Shown: positions 33,583-47,141 of the stretch, one piece after another | How positions within the stretch are numbered: position 1 is the stretch's first letter | Layout of the letters: each line of letters begins with the position of its first letter | NCBI GenBank assembly: GCA_004369085.1 | Contig: ML210288.1 | Span: 16,924-80,923, forward strand | DNA: 64,000 nt | Source of the DNA: Coprinopsis marcescibilis | Lineage: Eukaryota > Basidiomycota > Agaricomycetes > Agaricales > Psathyrellaceae | Direction of reading: 5' to 3' | Notes under the pieces: model-generated | The model's database searches: none | Told to the model about the DNA's origin: nothing | Seen by the model: only the letters and a program-made list of their open reading frames with translations | Translations under genes and position numbers: made by a program

Positions 33583-36285
33583 ATGTCTCCCATCGCATTC
33601 GTAGAGCCCTCTAGAACCACCGTCGCTCGCCGCAACTCTGCGTCCTCCAGCTATCTCATGCGTGACTCAAGTCTCTCCAAGCTGTCCAAGCTGGAAACAT
33701 ATGGTAGCAGGCCTACCCCAGCCGCACGGTCCATGTCAAAGCCATACACCCCCACATCACCTCTGGTGTCTTCCCCGACGGTTGCCCTCCCCAGCCCCGT
33801 TACAGCACCCAAGTCAACAAACTTGGTCCAGAGATTCGTTCAGAATGTCAAGGACATGGAGAGCTACAAGTAAAGTTACTTTTGTATTTCGAGGCATCCT
33901 ATACTGAACGTCGAACGCAGGCAAGGAAAACCGGTTGTAGTAGATGGTCATACTCTGTCCATTGCGGCCGTCTCTGCAGTCTCTCGTCACAGTGCGATAG
34001 CCATCCTTGACGAGTCACCTAGTACCAAAGCCAGATTGGCAAAGAGCCGAAAGGTTGTCTCTGACAAGGTCGACAACGGCATCAGCGTATACGGTGTATC
34101 GACCGGCTTTGGTGGAAGTGCCCACACACGGACGGACAAGCCGATAATCCTGGGCAACGCTTTGCTCCAGCTTCTCCACAGTGGCGTCTCCCCCTCATCC
34201 ACAGCAAAGCTTGACGCTCTTCCACTCCTGGACCCACTGGCCTCCAACACAATGCCAGAATCTTGGGTTCGAGGTGCAATCTTGATACGCATGAACTCTT
34301 TGATTCGTGGTCACTCGGGCGTTAGATGGGAACTCATCGAAAAAATGGGAGAACTCCTGCGAGAGAACATCACACCTGTGGTACCTCTCCGCGGAAGTAT
34401 TTCGGCTTCTGGAGGTGAGTGTTTATCGCCTCCTGAGATTCGAACGAGATCTGACCGCCATGATAGATTTGTCGCCACTCTCTTACATTGCTGGAACTCT
34501 GATTGGGAACCCAACCATCAGGGTTTTCGATGGTCCAGTAGTCTTTGGTGCACGTCAAATTGTATCATCCTCCAAAGCTTTGGAAGCCCACGGTGTTAGC
34601 CCTTTGCCCCTTGCCTCCAAGGAGCATCTCGGCATCCTGAATGGCACGGCCTTCTCTGCCTCTGTGGCTGCCTTAGCCTTGAATGATGCCGTCCATCTCG
34701 CCCTCCTCTCTCAAGTGTGCACTGCGATGGGCTGCGAAGCTCTAAACGGAACGCGGATGTCATTCAATTCATTTATCAACTCCACTGCTCGGCCCCATCC
34801 TGGACAGGTACGCATCTTCCACATAACTTCTTGTATTTGTTTACTGACGCGTTCTCAAGATTGAGTCTGGCAAATACATTTGGGATCTCCTTGAAGGTAG
34901 CAAATTCGCTGTGATCCACGACAACGAAGTTACAATCGAGGAAGACCGAGGTGTCCTACGACAGGACAGATATCCGTTGCGCACTGCAGCTCAATTTATT
35001 GGTCCTCAGATTGAGGACTTGATTCAGTCCTTGGACACTATTACCATCGAATGCAACTCCAGTAAGTGCGGACTCTAAACTGGCATTCCCCTGTAGCTCA
35101 AATAGCCTATAGCCACGGATAACCCTCTGGTTGACGGAGAGACTGGTACAATCCACAACGGTGGAAACTTCCAAGCGATGGCCGTGACAAATGCAATGGA
35201 GAAGACCCGCCTCAGCTTGCACCACCTCGGAAAGCTTCTGTTCGCTCAGTGCGCAGAGCTCATGGATCCCAATATGAACCGCGGCTTACCACCTTCACTT
35301 GCCGCCACTGATCCGTCATTGGATTATCACTGTAAAGGTCTCGATATTGGAACAGCAGCTTACGTCGCCGAATTGGGTTATTTGGCCAATCCGGTCTCTA
35401 CACATATTCAATCAGCGGAGATGCACAACCAAGCTGTCAAGTGTGTTGTTCGCCTCGATATACTTTTGATCCTTCGCTGACGTTTCTAACCCGCTAGTTC
35501 CATGGCTCTCGTTTCAGCGCGAGCCACCATCAACTCCTTGGAAGTGCTTACTATCTTAACCGCCTCTTACCTCTATTCCCTCTGTCAAGGTTGGTCAAAT
35601 TTAGTCCGTTCTTTCCGCTGGTAATTGAGCAGTTATTATTAGCTCTTGATCTCCGTGCTCTGCAGCATGAGTTCTTGGAAGGGCTTACCATGGTTGTCTC
35701 CGAGGAAGCGACCAGCAACTTCAGCACCTCGCTTTCGCCTCGGGACCTCAACACCCTCAACGCACGGCTCTGCAAGACCATGAAGGAAACCTTTGAATCA
35801 ACCAGTACCATGGACAACGCAGATCGCATGATCAATGTCGCTGGATCCACCACTGCCCTTCTGTTTGATTTCCTCAGTCAACAAATGTGTAACGATGGCG
35901 AAAATGCTCAGATTTCAGCACTTTCGAACATCTCCAAGTTCCGTTCGAAAGTAGCTGTGCGCCTAACTGAGCTCATGGGGCAACTCCGGGAAGAGTACCT
36001 CACCGGCGGTCGTGGACCAGCGCCTGCCAGCCCATACCTCAACAAGACAAGGCCAGTCTACGAATTCGTTAGAGTGACACTAGGAGTCAAGATGCATGGA
36101 GCCGAAAACTTGACGCGCTTTGCGAATGGCATGGGCGTCGATGATGTGACAGTAGGCGAAAAGGTTTCACTCATCAACGAGGTTAGTCTTTCGCTGCCTT
36201 TTGCTTTGCAACCCATGCTAACCTGTGTTTATCACAGGCAATCAGAGACGGAAAGATGCATGCCCTAGTCGCAAACCTTTTCTAG
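33583..36285 (+). CDS. PAL: Phenylalanine ammonia-lyase
   Basis: Deaminates L-Phe (perhaps also L-Tyr) to trans-cinnamate and ammonia; cytosolic homotetramer. The N-terminus (about 90 residues) is Ser/Pro-rich and disordered. Then come the Tyr-loop [19 protein letters not shown], and the Ala-Ser-Gly triad that forms the MIO cofactor (34405-34413), followed by Asp-Leu-Ser-Pro-Leu. Downstream: [22 protein letters not shown], a Gln/His segment around [14 protein letters not shown], and the C-terminal shielding region. The exon after the MIO triad begins inside the Asp codon (GGA G|GTGAGT). The stop is TAG 36283-36285. About eight exons with standard signals. It has fungal PAL length and a TATA box upstream. 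Confidence 0.96.
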
Positions 36286-36782
36286 ACGTTCATGGACGAT
36301 TTACCCTTGAGTAATTGGACCCGAAACCCCCGGCAGCTTCGTCTGCGAAAGTTAGAGGGTGCTGTATTTATAACAACAAACCGTGGTGCATAACTTGAAC
36401 ATACCCTCGTCAAGCGAGCCCATCACGTATTACAGGTGTATGAATAGAGCAAAACATACTTAGAAATAGTATAAGTAATGTATAATACTTGATCAATTAA
36501 TTCGAAACCCGAATACCAGACAATGGAGAGGACCATCTGCCAACGTTGTGATGAAGCAACTCAGGTACATTAAAGTCCAATCTCATCATGGCGTTTCAGT
36601 TGTCATCCAGGCCCGCTTCCGGAAATGTTGCCGGATCTTCCGTGTGTTCTCAAGTTGCCACTCGGGGTGGGCGACATCACAAGTAAAGGTCATTCAACAA
36701 CCCCTTTCAACTCAGTGAAACCAAACTACCCGCTCTACCGCACAAACCTTAGCTGCGATCATCCCTCGTAACCAATTGAAGG

Positions 36783-38531
36783 ATGGTACCATCACACGAC
36801 AGTACGATCCTCATCCTGGGATCTGGGTGCTTTGGAACCTCCACAGCGTATCACCTCCTACAAAGGGGATATACCAACGTCACAATCCTGGACAAGTCGC
36901 CGTCCCTCCCTGCTCCGGATGCAGGCAGCAATGACATAAACCGCAGTGAATGCAATTCATCTATTATATCTTGTATAGCACTGAAACAGAGATTGGAATC
37001 CCCGATTTCTTTCCCATTATGCTTCGACTCGTATTCCGCTTCCTGAATCTGAACCCAGTTGTGCGCTCATCATATGCAGATAGCTTCTATGCACAGCTGG
37101 CCCGCGAAGCGATTGAGCTTTGGAAGATGAAGGAGGTGTGGGGAGATGCTTATCACGAGTATGCTTTTGTTTTCGGGCGCTTCTTTACTGTGGCGGTCCC
37201 GGCTGACGGATGTTCGCTTTCCGCATTTACTCTTATGAACAGGTCTGGTGTGGTTGTTCTGGGTGCAAACAAAGAATTTTTGCACGATCCATCCAATGAT
37301 ACTCAGGACCTGACTGGAGTAACAGAATCCACGTATGCAGAAGGTGCATACCTCAACGATATCGCAATCGGTGGAAGAGTGTCCTCCTTGCTATCCGGCA
37401 AAGACATCTCCAGTGTCTTCCCGTCCACTATCTCACTGGGCTCTTTCGAGAACAAGTCTGGGTATCTCAATCGAGATGGAGGATGGGCAAATGCTGGTCA
37501 AGGATTGGAGATCATGATCGGCAAGGTAAGAAGCCTTGGCGGGAATATTTACTCGGGAAAGCAGGTAGAGAAAATCGTTGTCGAGCAAGGGAAATGTAAA
37601 GCGGTTGTTTGTTCGGATGGGAGTCATTACGCTGCTGAAGTCGTGGTTATCGCAACTGGCTCATGGACGCCCTCTGTATTCCCAGACTTGAACGTCAAGG
37701 ACGCCTTCCTCGCTACTGGGTATAGCTGTCCGTCAGTTTCTCAGGAAAAAATCTGATACATGGAAACTTTTGCAGACAATGTATCGCGATGGTTCAATTA
37801 TCGCATGAAGAAGCTGATAGATATCGGGACGTACCTGTCTTCCTTGATTTTGACACAGGGTTCTACGTCTTCCCAGTAAGATGAACTTTGGTGCTCAATT
37901 CCGTGATACATCGACTAATAAGTAAACTCCGGTACACAGCCTACCGAGAAAAACATTGTGAAAGTCGCCATTCATTCGGCAGGGTACACTCACACAGTCG
38001 ATAACATATCTACACCTCGTACCATCAGTTCCCACCGTGAAGATGGCCTGGCAATTCCAAAGACGGAACACGACAGGCTCAAGAGGCACCTTGCTCAGGT
38101 CTACCCAGAGATTTCAGAGAAGGAATTCACGGGGACCAGGATGTGTTGGTATGTTTCACTTCTCGTTCGTCTCAAAGAATGTTTCATGGACACGTCTTTG
38201 ATCGGACCAGGTATAACGATTCCAAGGATGGTGATTGGGTTATATCCAAGCATCCAGATATTGAAGGTGTCGCATTTGCGACAGCAGGAAGTGGGCATGC
38301 ATACAAGGTGTGCTGACACCATATACTTGCAATTGTACATTGACAATGTTTTATTAGTTTCTCCCAGTGATAGGTCGAGTCGTGGCAGACCTTCTCGAAG
38401 ATCGATTAGATCCTCAAACTGCAGCAAAGTTCGCGATTGACAGGACAATCATTTACCGCGATACCTCTCGAACAGGGTCGCCTCAAGAGCTCAATCTGCA
38501 AGAACTTTTGACTGCCAACGACAAGTCATAA
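36783..38531 (+). CDS. FAD-dependent amine oxidase (fructosyl amino acid/sarcosine oxidase type)
   Basis: DAO-family flavoenzyme. The N-terminus has the dinucleotide-binding motif ILGSGCFGTSTAYHL, then SNDINR-IVRSSYAD (spliced at 36952/37059), a pattern typical of fungal amadoriases and sarcosine oxidases. Later: GYLNRDGGWANAGQG, VVIATGSWTPSVFPDL, and near the C-terminus FATAGSGHAYKFLP, the second flavin-contact region. Five to seven introns, each with GT-AG signals. The stop TAA is at 38529-38531. Substrate (fructosyl amino acids, sarcosine, pipecolate or others) cannot be decided. No clear peroxisomal SKL is visible; the last residues are Asp-Lys-Ser. Confidence 0.85.
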
Positions 38532-38713
38532 CTTCACGAATTCGACGCAGTTGGAAAATCTGCATACTAGGTAGATACGAAAGAAAAAAGTCTATATGTC
38601 ATGTACATCTGCACAAAACCATTATATAAATTATACACCAGAGTCTATTCCAGTCCTTTTAGATACTGTCGTGAGATATAGAGCAAACATTAAGCAGAGT
38701 TTGCTCGACACTT

Positions 38714-41700
38714 TTATATCCGCTTTCCAACAAATTCACTCCACGAGCGAACCTCAGATGGCGTTCTTCCTTCCTCGTAGGACCTCAACCCGCCCTGAGG
38801 AATCTTGCGAGCCATGGCCTCTACGAACAACTCAGCGGTTTTGGCGTCGTTGAGGAGAGGGATACCAAAGTCCACAGCGTTTCTAGAACGCATCTATCAG
38901 TCGCATAACATTGGAGAGAGATCGATCCCACTTACCGGCGAGCAATGTAATCCTCATCAGTGAAGGTAGTTCCACGAGACTTGGCCAAGTTGACAACCAT
39001 CTGGATCTCAAATTCGTCAAAGACCTCACGCAACTTGCGCTTATCCGTTCCAGGGAAGAAGATGCGCTTAGCGACGACGTAGGGGATGTTGTTGAGGTGT
39101 TCCTCGACAACGGGCGATGAGCAGTAAAGCTTGCAACCCATGTCGATCAACTTCTTGGCAATGCGGGCCATCTCGGGCTTGTTGATGTCGCCACCAATGA
39201 GCACACCACTGCTTGCACGGGGAACCTTGAAGCCAGTGGTGCTTAAAAGGGATGTCCAGTACGCCTCGTAGACGTCCTTTCCGAAGCTGGCGACTTCACC
39301 AGTGCTAGCCATCTCTGTTCGAAAGTGAGAACAAGACCATTTACCGACAATAGATCATCACTCACCGACACCGAGGAAGGGGTCGGCACCACCCAATCGA
39401 GTCCAAGAGAACTGAGCGACCTTGATAGCAGTGTAATCGCGCTTCTCCTTCATCAGATCCACAGGTTCGGGAACATCCTGGGAGACGATGGCGGAAGTAG
39501 CGACATCAATGAAGTTGTGGGCCAAAACCTTGGATACGAAGGGGAACGAACGAGATGCACGAAGGTTGCATTCGATAACCTTGAGCTCAGCATCCTCCTC
39601 TGGCGAAGCGGTCGTCTTCCTGATGACTTGCATGTTGAAAGGTCCAGAAATCTCGAACGCGGCGGCGACCTTCTCGGCGATGGTCTTGAGACGAGCCATG
39701 TCGTTTTCAGAGATGGAGAACGGAGGCAAGACGAGTGTCGCGTCACCGGAGTGAACACCGGCGTTTTCGACGTGCTCTGAGATGGCATGAACAAGCAGTT
39801 TTCCTTTGTGTGCAACAGCATCTACATCGATTTCCTGTGCACCGTCAATGAACTTGGTAACGACAACGGGGTGCAAAGGGGAGACGTTGGCGGCGGCAGA
39901 GAGCTTGTGCTCCAACTCGGATTCCTCGTAGACGACGTTCATGGCAGCTCCGGAGAGGACATAAGAAGGTCGGATAAGGACGGGATAGCTGAAGAGACCA
40001 ATAAGAATTTTCTCAGAAAAAAAAAGGGATAGGACCTACGTGACTCGGCTGGCAAAATCTTTGGCATCCTGGACGGAACGAGCCTCAATCCATTCGGGCT
40101 GATCAACTCCAATGCTATCAAGAATAGACGAGAACTTGTGACGATCCTCAGCTCTGTCGATTTGTTCAGGATCGGTTCCGAGAACATTAACACCGGCCTG
40201 CTTAAGGCGCAAGGCAATGTTCTGGGGCAGTTGGCCTAGTACGCAGTCACTGTCAGAAAAAATTGTGTAAAAACCAAAGCGAACTCCATACCTCCGACGC
40301 TGACGACAACACCCTGGGACTGCTCAAGTTCATAGATATCCATGACACGCTCGTAGCCGAGTTCCTCGAAGTACAAACGATCGGCTTCGTCGAAATCGGT
40401 AGAGACTGTCTCGGGGTTGTAGTTGATCATGATCGTCCTCTTGCCCATATCGCGAAGTTTGCGAGCGCATGTGACAGCACACCAATCGAATTCAACGCTG
40501 CTTCCGATACGGTAAACACCGCTACCGAGAACCATAGTACCGTGTTCGTCGAACTTGACGTCGTGTTCGGACGCGTTGTATGTGGTGTACAAGTAGTTGG
40601 TGTGGGCAGGGTACTCAGCAGCGAGAGTGTCGATGCGCTTCACAAATGGAGTGATATTGAAAGACTTCCTGTGGGCACGAACAGTGATTTCGTCGGAACC
40701 AATGATGCTGGCAATTTGAGGGTCGGAAAAGCCCATTTTCTTCGCGCGAAGCATAAGATCGTGGCTGATAGCTTCGATAGAACCTGCAGCCTTGATTGCG
40801 TGGTGGGTCTGGACGATGTTGTCAATCTTGTGCAAGTACCACTAGAAAAATGTCAGTACTGAATGGAATAAGTAAGACAGGTTGAGTTAAGGTACCTTGT
40901 CAATCTTGGTGAGATCATGAATCTTGTCAACGCTGTAGTTCTTTTTGTACATGGCGTATGCGATAGCAAATAACCTCATGTCGGTGGGGACTGACAGTGC
41001 GTGGTCGAGGTCCTTGGGTTCGATGACAACTTCAAAGCCCTTCCAGTTGGGATCAACCTGACGGATTGCCTTTTGCAAACTTTCCTCGAATGTACGACCA
41101 ATGGCCATGACTTCACCAACGGACTTCATAGAAGAGCCAACCTCACGGTTAACTTGGGTGGAGAACTTGGCCAGATCCCACTTAGGAATCTTGGTAACGA
41201 TGTAGTCCAGGGAAGGCTCGAAGCAAGCGGTGGTCGTCTTCGTCACGGCATTGGGCAATTCAGGAAGAGTGTAACCGAGAGCAATCTTAGCAGCAGTGTA
41301 GGCCAAAGGATAACCAGTAGCTTTGGAGGCAAGGGCACTAAGCAAATCGGTTAGTTCCGATGCTTAACGAAGCGAGCGTTGTCGTTTTCTCTTACCTAGA
41401 CCGAGACAACCTATGGGCGATGTGTGAGGATTATTCTTGGAACAAGGGTGAGAGACATACCGAGCATTGACTTCAATGACGCAGTATTCCCGCGATGTGG
41501 GGTTAAGCGCATATTGAATATTGCATTCGCCGACAACACCGAGATGCCTGATGGTCTTGAGAGCAGCGCTCCGAAGCATATGATACTCATCATCGGGCAA
41601 AGTCTGCGAGGGTGCCACGACGATAGAGTCGCCAGTGTGTGTGCCAAGAGGGTCAAAGTTCTCCATGTTGCAGCAAATGATGGTATTCTGTACACCATGC

Positions 41701-42682
41701 GAATCTCAATTAGCTGGGGTAAATTGACATACGTCATGGACTCACGTCTGCAGCATCGCGAACCACCTCGTATTCCAATTCCTTCCAACCTTTCATACTG
41801 CGTTCAATTAGAACCTGAGGGCTCAAACTCAAACTTTTTGCGGCCAAGTTGCTGAGTTCTTCGGCGTTGTTCGCGAATCCAGAGCCAAGACCACCCAGGG
41901 TGAAAGCCGAGCGCAAAATGACAGGATAACCAATGTTGCCAGCTGCTTCAAGAGCAGCATTAACCGAAGATACCGCCGTCGACTGTGCAACGGGGATATC
42001 AATTTCTATCGGGGCGTGAGATACGTAGGTCGGCCGATAAGTGTCAAACCATACCCTTCAATGCCTGGACGAAAAGTTCTCTGTCTTCGGAGACTTCCAG
42101 AGTTCGGATTGGGGTACCGAGAACCTTAACACCGAGACGGTCGAGAATTCCCATTCGGTCAAGCTCGATACCAACGTTGAGGGCACTTTGTCCTCCGAAA
42201 GTCAAAAGAATACCATCAGGGCGCTCCTTCTCCAAGACGTAGGCGACATAGTCCGCAGTAATGGGCAGGAAGTAAACCTCAGATGCCAGCTGGTGTGAGG
42301 TTTGCCAGGTTGCGATGTTGGGGTTAATAAGGATAGCAGAAACGCCTTCCTCTTCGAGAGCCTTGAGGGCCTGGGAACCTGAATAGTCGAATTCACCAGC
42401 TTGTCCAATGCTGAGACCACCGCTGCCAACGACGAGGACCTTCTGAACGTTTGCACGCGGAATCTTGGGCAAGACCTTCGCGGAGATGCGCCTGGCGATC
42501 TCTGAAGGTGAGTTCAGAACATGATCCCCATCCTTTGGGTGGTAATCCCCAACAGCTGGAGCCGCGACTGCCTTGCTGGGCCTAGACGAAGTGAAGGAAG
42601 TGGTTGGGGTTGTGGAGAATGTTCGAAAACATGGCCGTAAGAAGCCCCGTCGTCCCAATGAATGGAGACGAGCAAGAGCCAT
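38714..42682 (-). CDS. CPA2: Carbamoyl-phosphate synthase, arginine-specific large chain
   Basis: Makes carbamoyl phosphate for arginine synthesis with the glutaminase subunit Cpa1. It starts [13 protein letters not shown] with a basic, Ser/Thr-rich presequence of about 40 residues, indicating mitochondrial import as is usual for the arginine enzyme in filamentous fungi. Two ATP-grasp halves are present: the first opens with [20 protein letters not shown], and later exons show [20 protein letters not shown] and VRPSYVLSG in the second half. The C-terminal MGS-like domain ends [15 protein letters not shown], stop 38716-38714. It lacks fused glutaminase, dihydroorotase or transcarbamoylase domains, so it is not the pyrimidine CAD-type protein. 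Confidence 0.95.
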
Positions 42683-44542
42683 GGTGGCGAGCCCGACAGT
42701 AGATTGAACGAGTGAGCAAGGTGGAAGGGATGGAGCAGATGCAACGAGCCTCAGCCGACTCAAAATTCTCAGGCGATCGGCCGTCACCTGAAAAAGATTT
42801 TATAGAGTCCGAAATGACACCATTGGTCCTCAGCTCAGCATACATCTTACCTGTCTTACCACCATTTCTACACCTTTTGCCCATTACATCCCTAGATTTC
42901 TTCCTTTCCAACCGTCCGGCACTCCAACTGGAAATAAAATCGATTATCAGCGGAAAAGACGCGTAACAGATAATCTCAGGGCTAACCTCAGGGGTCTCCT
43001 GACCAGTCGCAACTTAGCAAGCCAAAACGCGTAAAACCATTGTCCTTTTCAATGTCCTTCAAGGCTGGAAGCCACAGGGCTCTAACCCTTTAGCGAAGAA
43101 CCCGCATAGGATCATATGCAGTCGTTTATAACGCGTTGCAACAGCGCTTGTCCGAGGACGATTCAACAATCATCCGACAGGATCCTGTGGCCTTGCTCGG
43201 TGCTTTGGATACGAATTTTGACGCTAGATTTACCGGCAGTCTTGCTCCAGGCGCTTCGAGATTAGAGGTCCGTCATAGCCTGGTACTTCCCCGCTTACTC
43301 TACTCTGCTAAAAGCCTCTAAGTAGCCGCCCCGTACCCCGATGTTTACCCCATTGCTTTCGCTGTTCCGGTGTCTTGGTCGCTTCTCCAATACGCTTCTT
43401 ATGCCGGGTTCTTCCCCTGTAAACGAAGTACAACCTTGCACTGTGGCCAGAGTGCTCTGTCTCCGTTGTTACCTTCCGTTGTCCATACCATCAGCGAAAC
43501 ATCCTCCTTCCTCGATCCGGGTCTTTTAGCTCTTGGTGGATGATGCCATTACGCCGTCATGCTTCCGAAGTTCAGTATTCTCTATCACTGGAAGTCTATG
43601 TACTGAATCCTCCGGATTGATTGTAGATAGCGGTAGTGGTACTTGACGTTATTTGCTTTTCGAGAAATTTCGATCCGCACGGCCCCTCTCGATTAGGAAG
43701 ACTCACTCCTCTTATCGGCAAAATTTGCATCAGGATAACTGGCGCAAGTCTTGGAATCAAGACTCTTCTCATTAGGATTATGATGGTGGGTAAAAGATTC
43801 CCTTTCGACTACACCTCAACCTAATTTGGACCACGCGGTAGACGGCAGGTTTCAATGTTTGTTTCGTTGACCGAGACCGACCACCTCACGCCGTACGCAA
43901 GCAATGGCTCGGAACCCTACCCACACTTCCGACACTACTCGCGACGACAGCACGGTGGACGCCTGTTGATCCATGTGTAATTCCTCGATATACCCTCTAT
44001 CAAGTCTCGAGGGAAGAAATCGGTGTAACATCGTGTTACGTGCTTCAACACGCATCCTGTCGCCTCTACTGAAACGCTCATTTACGTTCAACCCAAAATC
44101 TGGAAGGGTTTCTAGGCCTCGATTCAAGGGTCGGGAACCAGTGACGACACCTAGCGCCCCCACAGCTGACTGCCAGTTTCCCTTTCCCCGGACTTCTCAG
44201 ATTCCAAACGATCCGAAATATCTGTCCGGATCCATCATCATAAACCCACGAGGAGACAATATGCTCGCCTCCACTTCGGGTGAACATGCTTATTCCCCCA
44301 CCTCGGCAAATTCTCTGAAATACTAACCTCCAGAGATTCTGCCACATTGAAGCAGTCAGTCAGATCGTGCCCGGAACACGCATATTCATATCAGAACTAT
44401 TTATGCGGAAGGTATTAACATCTTCGTCTCATGACGCTGCACGGCACCCCTTCCTTCAACGCACGTCGTCACTGAGGGTCAAGTTCATTCTCTTCCTCCC
44501 AGCATTGCCAGCATTACCTTTGCGCGTTGACCTCCTTTCAAC
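42683..44542. other. Long intergenic region between CPA2 and the TmpA-like gene
   Basis: About 1.86 kb between divergent starts. Open frames up to roughly 120 codons exist on both strands (for example 43973-44326 plus, 43852-44163 minus) but overlap each other, lack exon partners and match no family I know. The first 250 bp are expected to hold the CPA2 promoter. No repeats or transposon termini were recognised. Confidence 0.4.
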
Positions 44543-46906
44543 ATGCCTCGCCCATCGCAGCCCAACCCGCTTGACGATGCAGAGCTTGGAATCCCTCAGC
44601 AAGACGGCTACCAGATCAGTATACCCTTGCAGATCGCACCGTCCACCTCATGGGTGAGCTATGCAGAAACCGTCAACACCACGACGTCTGCATCATCGAC
44701 CACTTCCGAGCCCCCAACTGCCGCCCTCCCTTCACCTCAAGCCAACAAAGCGAAGGCATCGACATACAGAAAGACTTTGCCACCAATACCTGCTGACCCG
44801 GAGCCCAAGCATCTGCAGCAGCAGCAACACCAACCAGTGGCACGACCTGTGCTCACGCCTCGAAGCGAATTCAAGAAGCCTGTCGGCAAATGGATCCGAT
44901 GGCAACTGTGGTTCAACACATATCGGTGCGCGTATTCGCACACATTGTGCTCAACTTGGACTTATACCTTGCTTCGTTACCCTACAGGAAGTTCTTTACG
45001 GTGGTCATCTCATTCAACCTGATCGTCCTGTTTACGGCCGTGGCGAACGTGTGGCAATATCCCCGTCAACACAGCGGTGCTATGGTTTTGGGAAACCTCT
45101 ACGTCGCCATTCTGATAAGAAACGAGTTATTTGGTCGTTTTCTATACCTGATAGTGACCAACCTTTTCGCCAAGGTAAGCTCCACTTCTGGGGAAATGTC
45201 TGGCGCTAATTTGGTTTTACCGGTCCTTCTTAGTGGACCCCTCTGAAGTTTAGGCTGGGATGCACATCCGCATTGCAACATCTTGGTGGTATTCACTCTG
45301 GATGCGCGACTTCAGGATGCATATGGCTGATGTACCGCGTCGCCACGATCCTGATCAACCACAGTCTGAACCATTCCTCTGTTATCGTCATGGGTGTTAT
45401 CACGAACGTCGTAGTCATGATATCTATCGCATCTGCCTTCCCCTGGGTTAGGAACACTCATCACAAGTGCGTCCTTTCTATTTCATCATAATCATAGTTC
45501 TGATTTTGCGATAGCATTTTCGAGCGACATCACCGGTTTATGGGGTGGCTGGGTCTCATTGCAAGTAGGTCACATCTATATCCTTTGCCGATAACATCTT
45601 CTCACCTTCGTTTCTTAGCATGGATATTTGTCATCCTGGGGGATAGCTATGACGCAGAAACTCGCCGTTGGAATCCTGATGGCCTTCGAATTGTCCGTAC
45701 TCAAGACTTTTGGTTTGCCCTCGGAATGACTGTCTTGTGCGTTATCAGATAAAACATCCCCGTTTCGATTTCTCACATAGGTTTTCTCTGTAGCGTCCTA
45801 ATTCCCTGGTTCACCATCAGAGAAGTCAAGGTCGATGTCGAAATTGTGAGTCCCCTGGTCATTTCTCGAGTTGTATGCGGATTCTTACTGCCTTGGCAGC
45901 CGTCACCGAAAGTGGCTATCCTCCGATTCCGAAGAGGCATGCAGCAAGGCTTACTTGCGAGAATAAGCCGAAGTTCAATAATGGAGTATCACGCATTCGG
46001 CATCATCTCGTAGGCATTGCGTCTTCTCGTGTCGGATGCGGGGTGTGACTGACTTCTCGCGACTGACGCGGTACTTGCAGTGAAGGAAAGAACGCAGATT
46101 ATCATTATCTTATATGTGGTGTGCAAGGCGACTTTACGAGGTCACTCGTGGAGCGACCTCCTACGAGGATCTGGACCCGAGAATTAAAGGTACGACCTGT
46201 TTGGTGACCTCTCCCGTGCGTTCGATTTTTTGACCTGCTTTCTTTTCCAGTTCGCCGGGGTTTCAAATACGTCAAGTATGTACCACAGGGGTATCCGGGT
46301 ATGCACAGGAACAGGTCTCGGAGCTGCTTTATCAACATGTCTTCAGGTAAACTCTCCGTCCTCCCTCCTACTCCCTCGCCGAATGCTTACTTCGGCTACC
46401 CCAGAACCCTAATTGGTAAGGGACCTTCTTCATTGATCCGTGGATATTCCAACCGCCGCCATACTTTTGCGTTGGAATTGTCTTGCCAGTAAGGCGTTTG
46501 ACAAGCTAACTCAATTATGTTGACAGGTTCCTAATATGGATTGGTTCCGACCAAGCAAAGACTTTTGGACCAACTATCACAGGTCTTATTAAACGAGGTA
46601 TCGAGCCTGAGCGCCACATATTGTGGGATTCAAAAGCGCGAGGTATGTGCTATTTTTTTTTGGTTCTGGATCCAGCTGAGACCTCTTTCCATGTAGGTGG
46701 CCGTCCAGATGTGATGAAGCTCATCAAAGAGGCATACTACTCCTGGGGTGCAGAGGTCGTTTTTATCACGTCAAACTACCAGGGAAACAAAGAAATGATG
46801 GAGGGCTGCAAACAAGCAGGGATCCCCGCATTTGTAGGTGTCTTGCTATCCGTCACAGACCGTCCTAATCAATTTCGTATGCCAGGGGACGCTATGGGAT
46901 TTCTGA
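44543..46906 (+). CDS. TmpA-like integral membrane protein with ferric-reductase-type NAD-binding domain
   Basis: Starts with a cytosolic Pro/Gln/Ser-rich segment of about 110 residues, followed by several membrane helices (FFTVVISFNLIVLFTAV; VIVMGVITNVVVMISI; FMGWLGLIATWIFVILG; FWFALGMTV). The soluble C-terminal half reads KFAGVSNTSSMYHRGIRVCTGTGLG, then FLIWIGSDQAKTFG, ILWDSKARGGRPDVM, AEVVFITSN and QAGIPAFGTLWDF, stop 46904-46906. This is the pattern of TmpA in Aspergillus, a membrane flavoprotein affecting conidiation. Relatives of this domain also occur fused to adenylate-forming reductases. The redox role and ligand are inferred. About eleven exons. Confidence 0.82.
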
Positions 46907-47141
46907 ACAACAATTGGGGGTTTCTGTCGAGAACTTGCGTCTTTTTTTTCAAACTCTCATCAACATTGTAAACATATTCAGTGCACCCATGTATCATTAT
47001 TCGCTCTGCAATGCGTGCTTTAAAAAAGCAGCGGACTCAATAGTAGTTTATTAATGAATGAAACGACTTAAAGAGAAAGACTTTCCGTGTCGCCGATAAC
47101 TAGATGGGACTAGGATGGGATGTAGGTATTTAAGCCTACCG

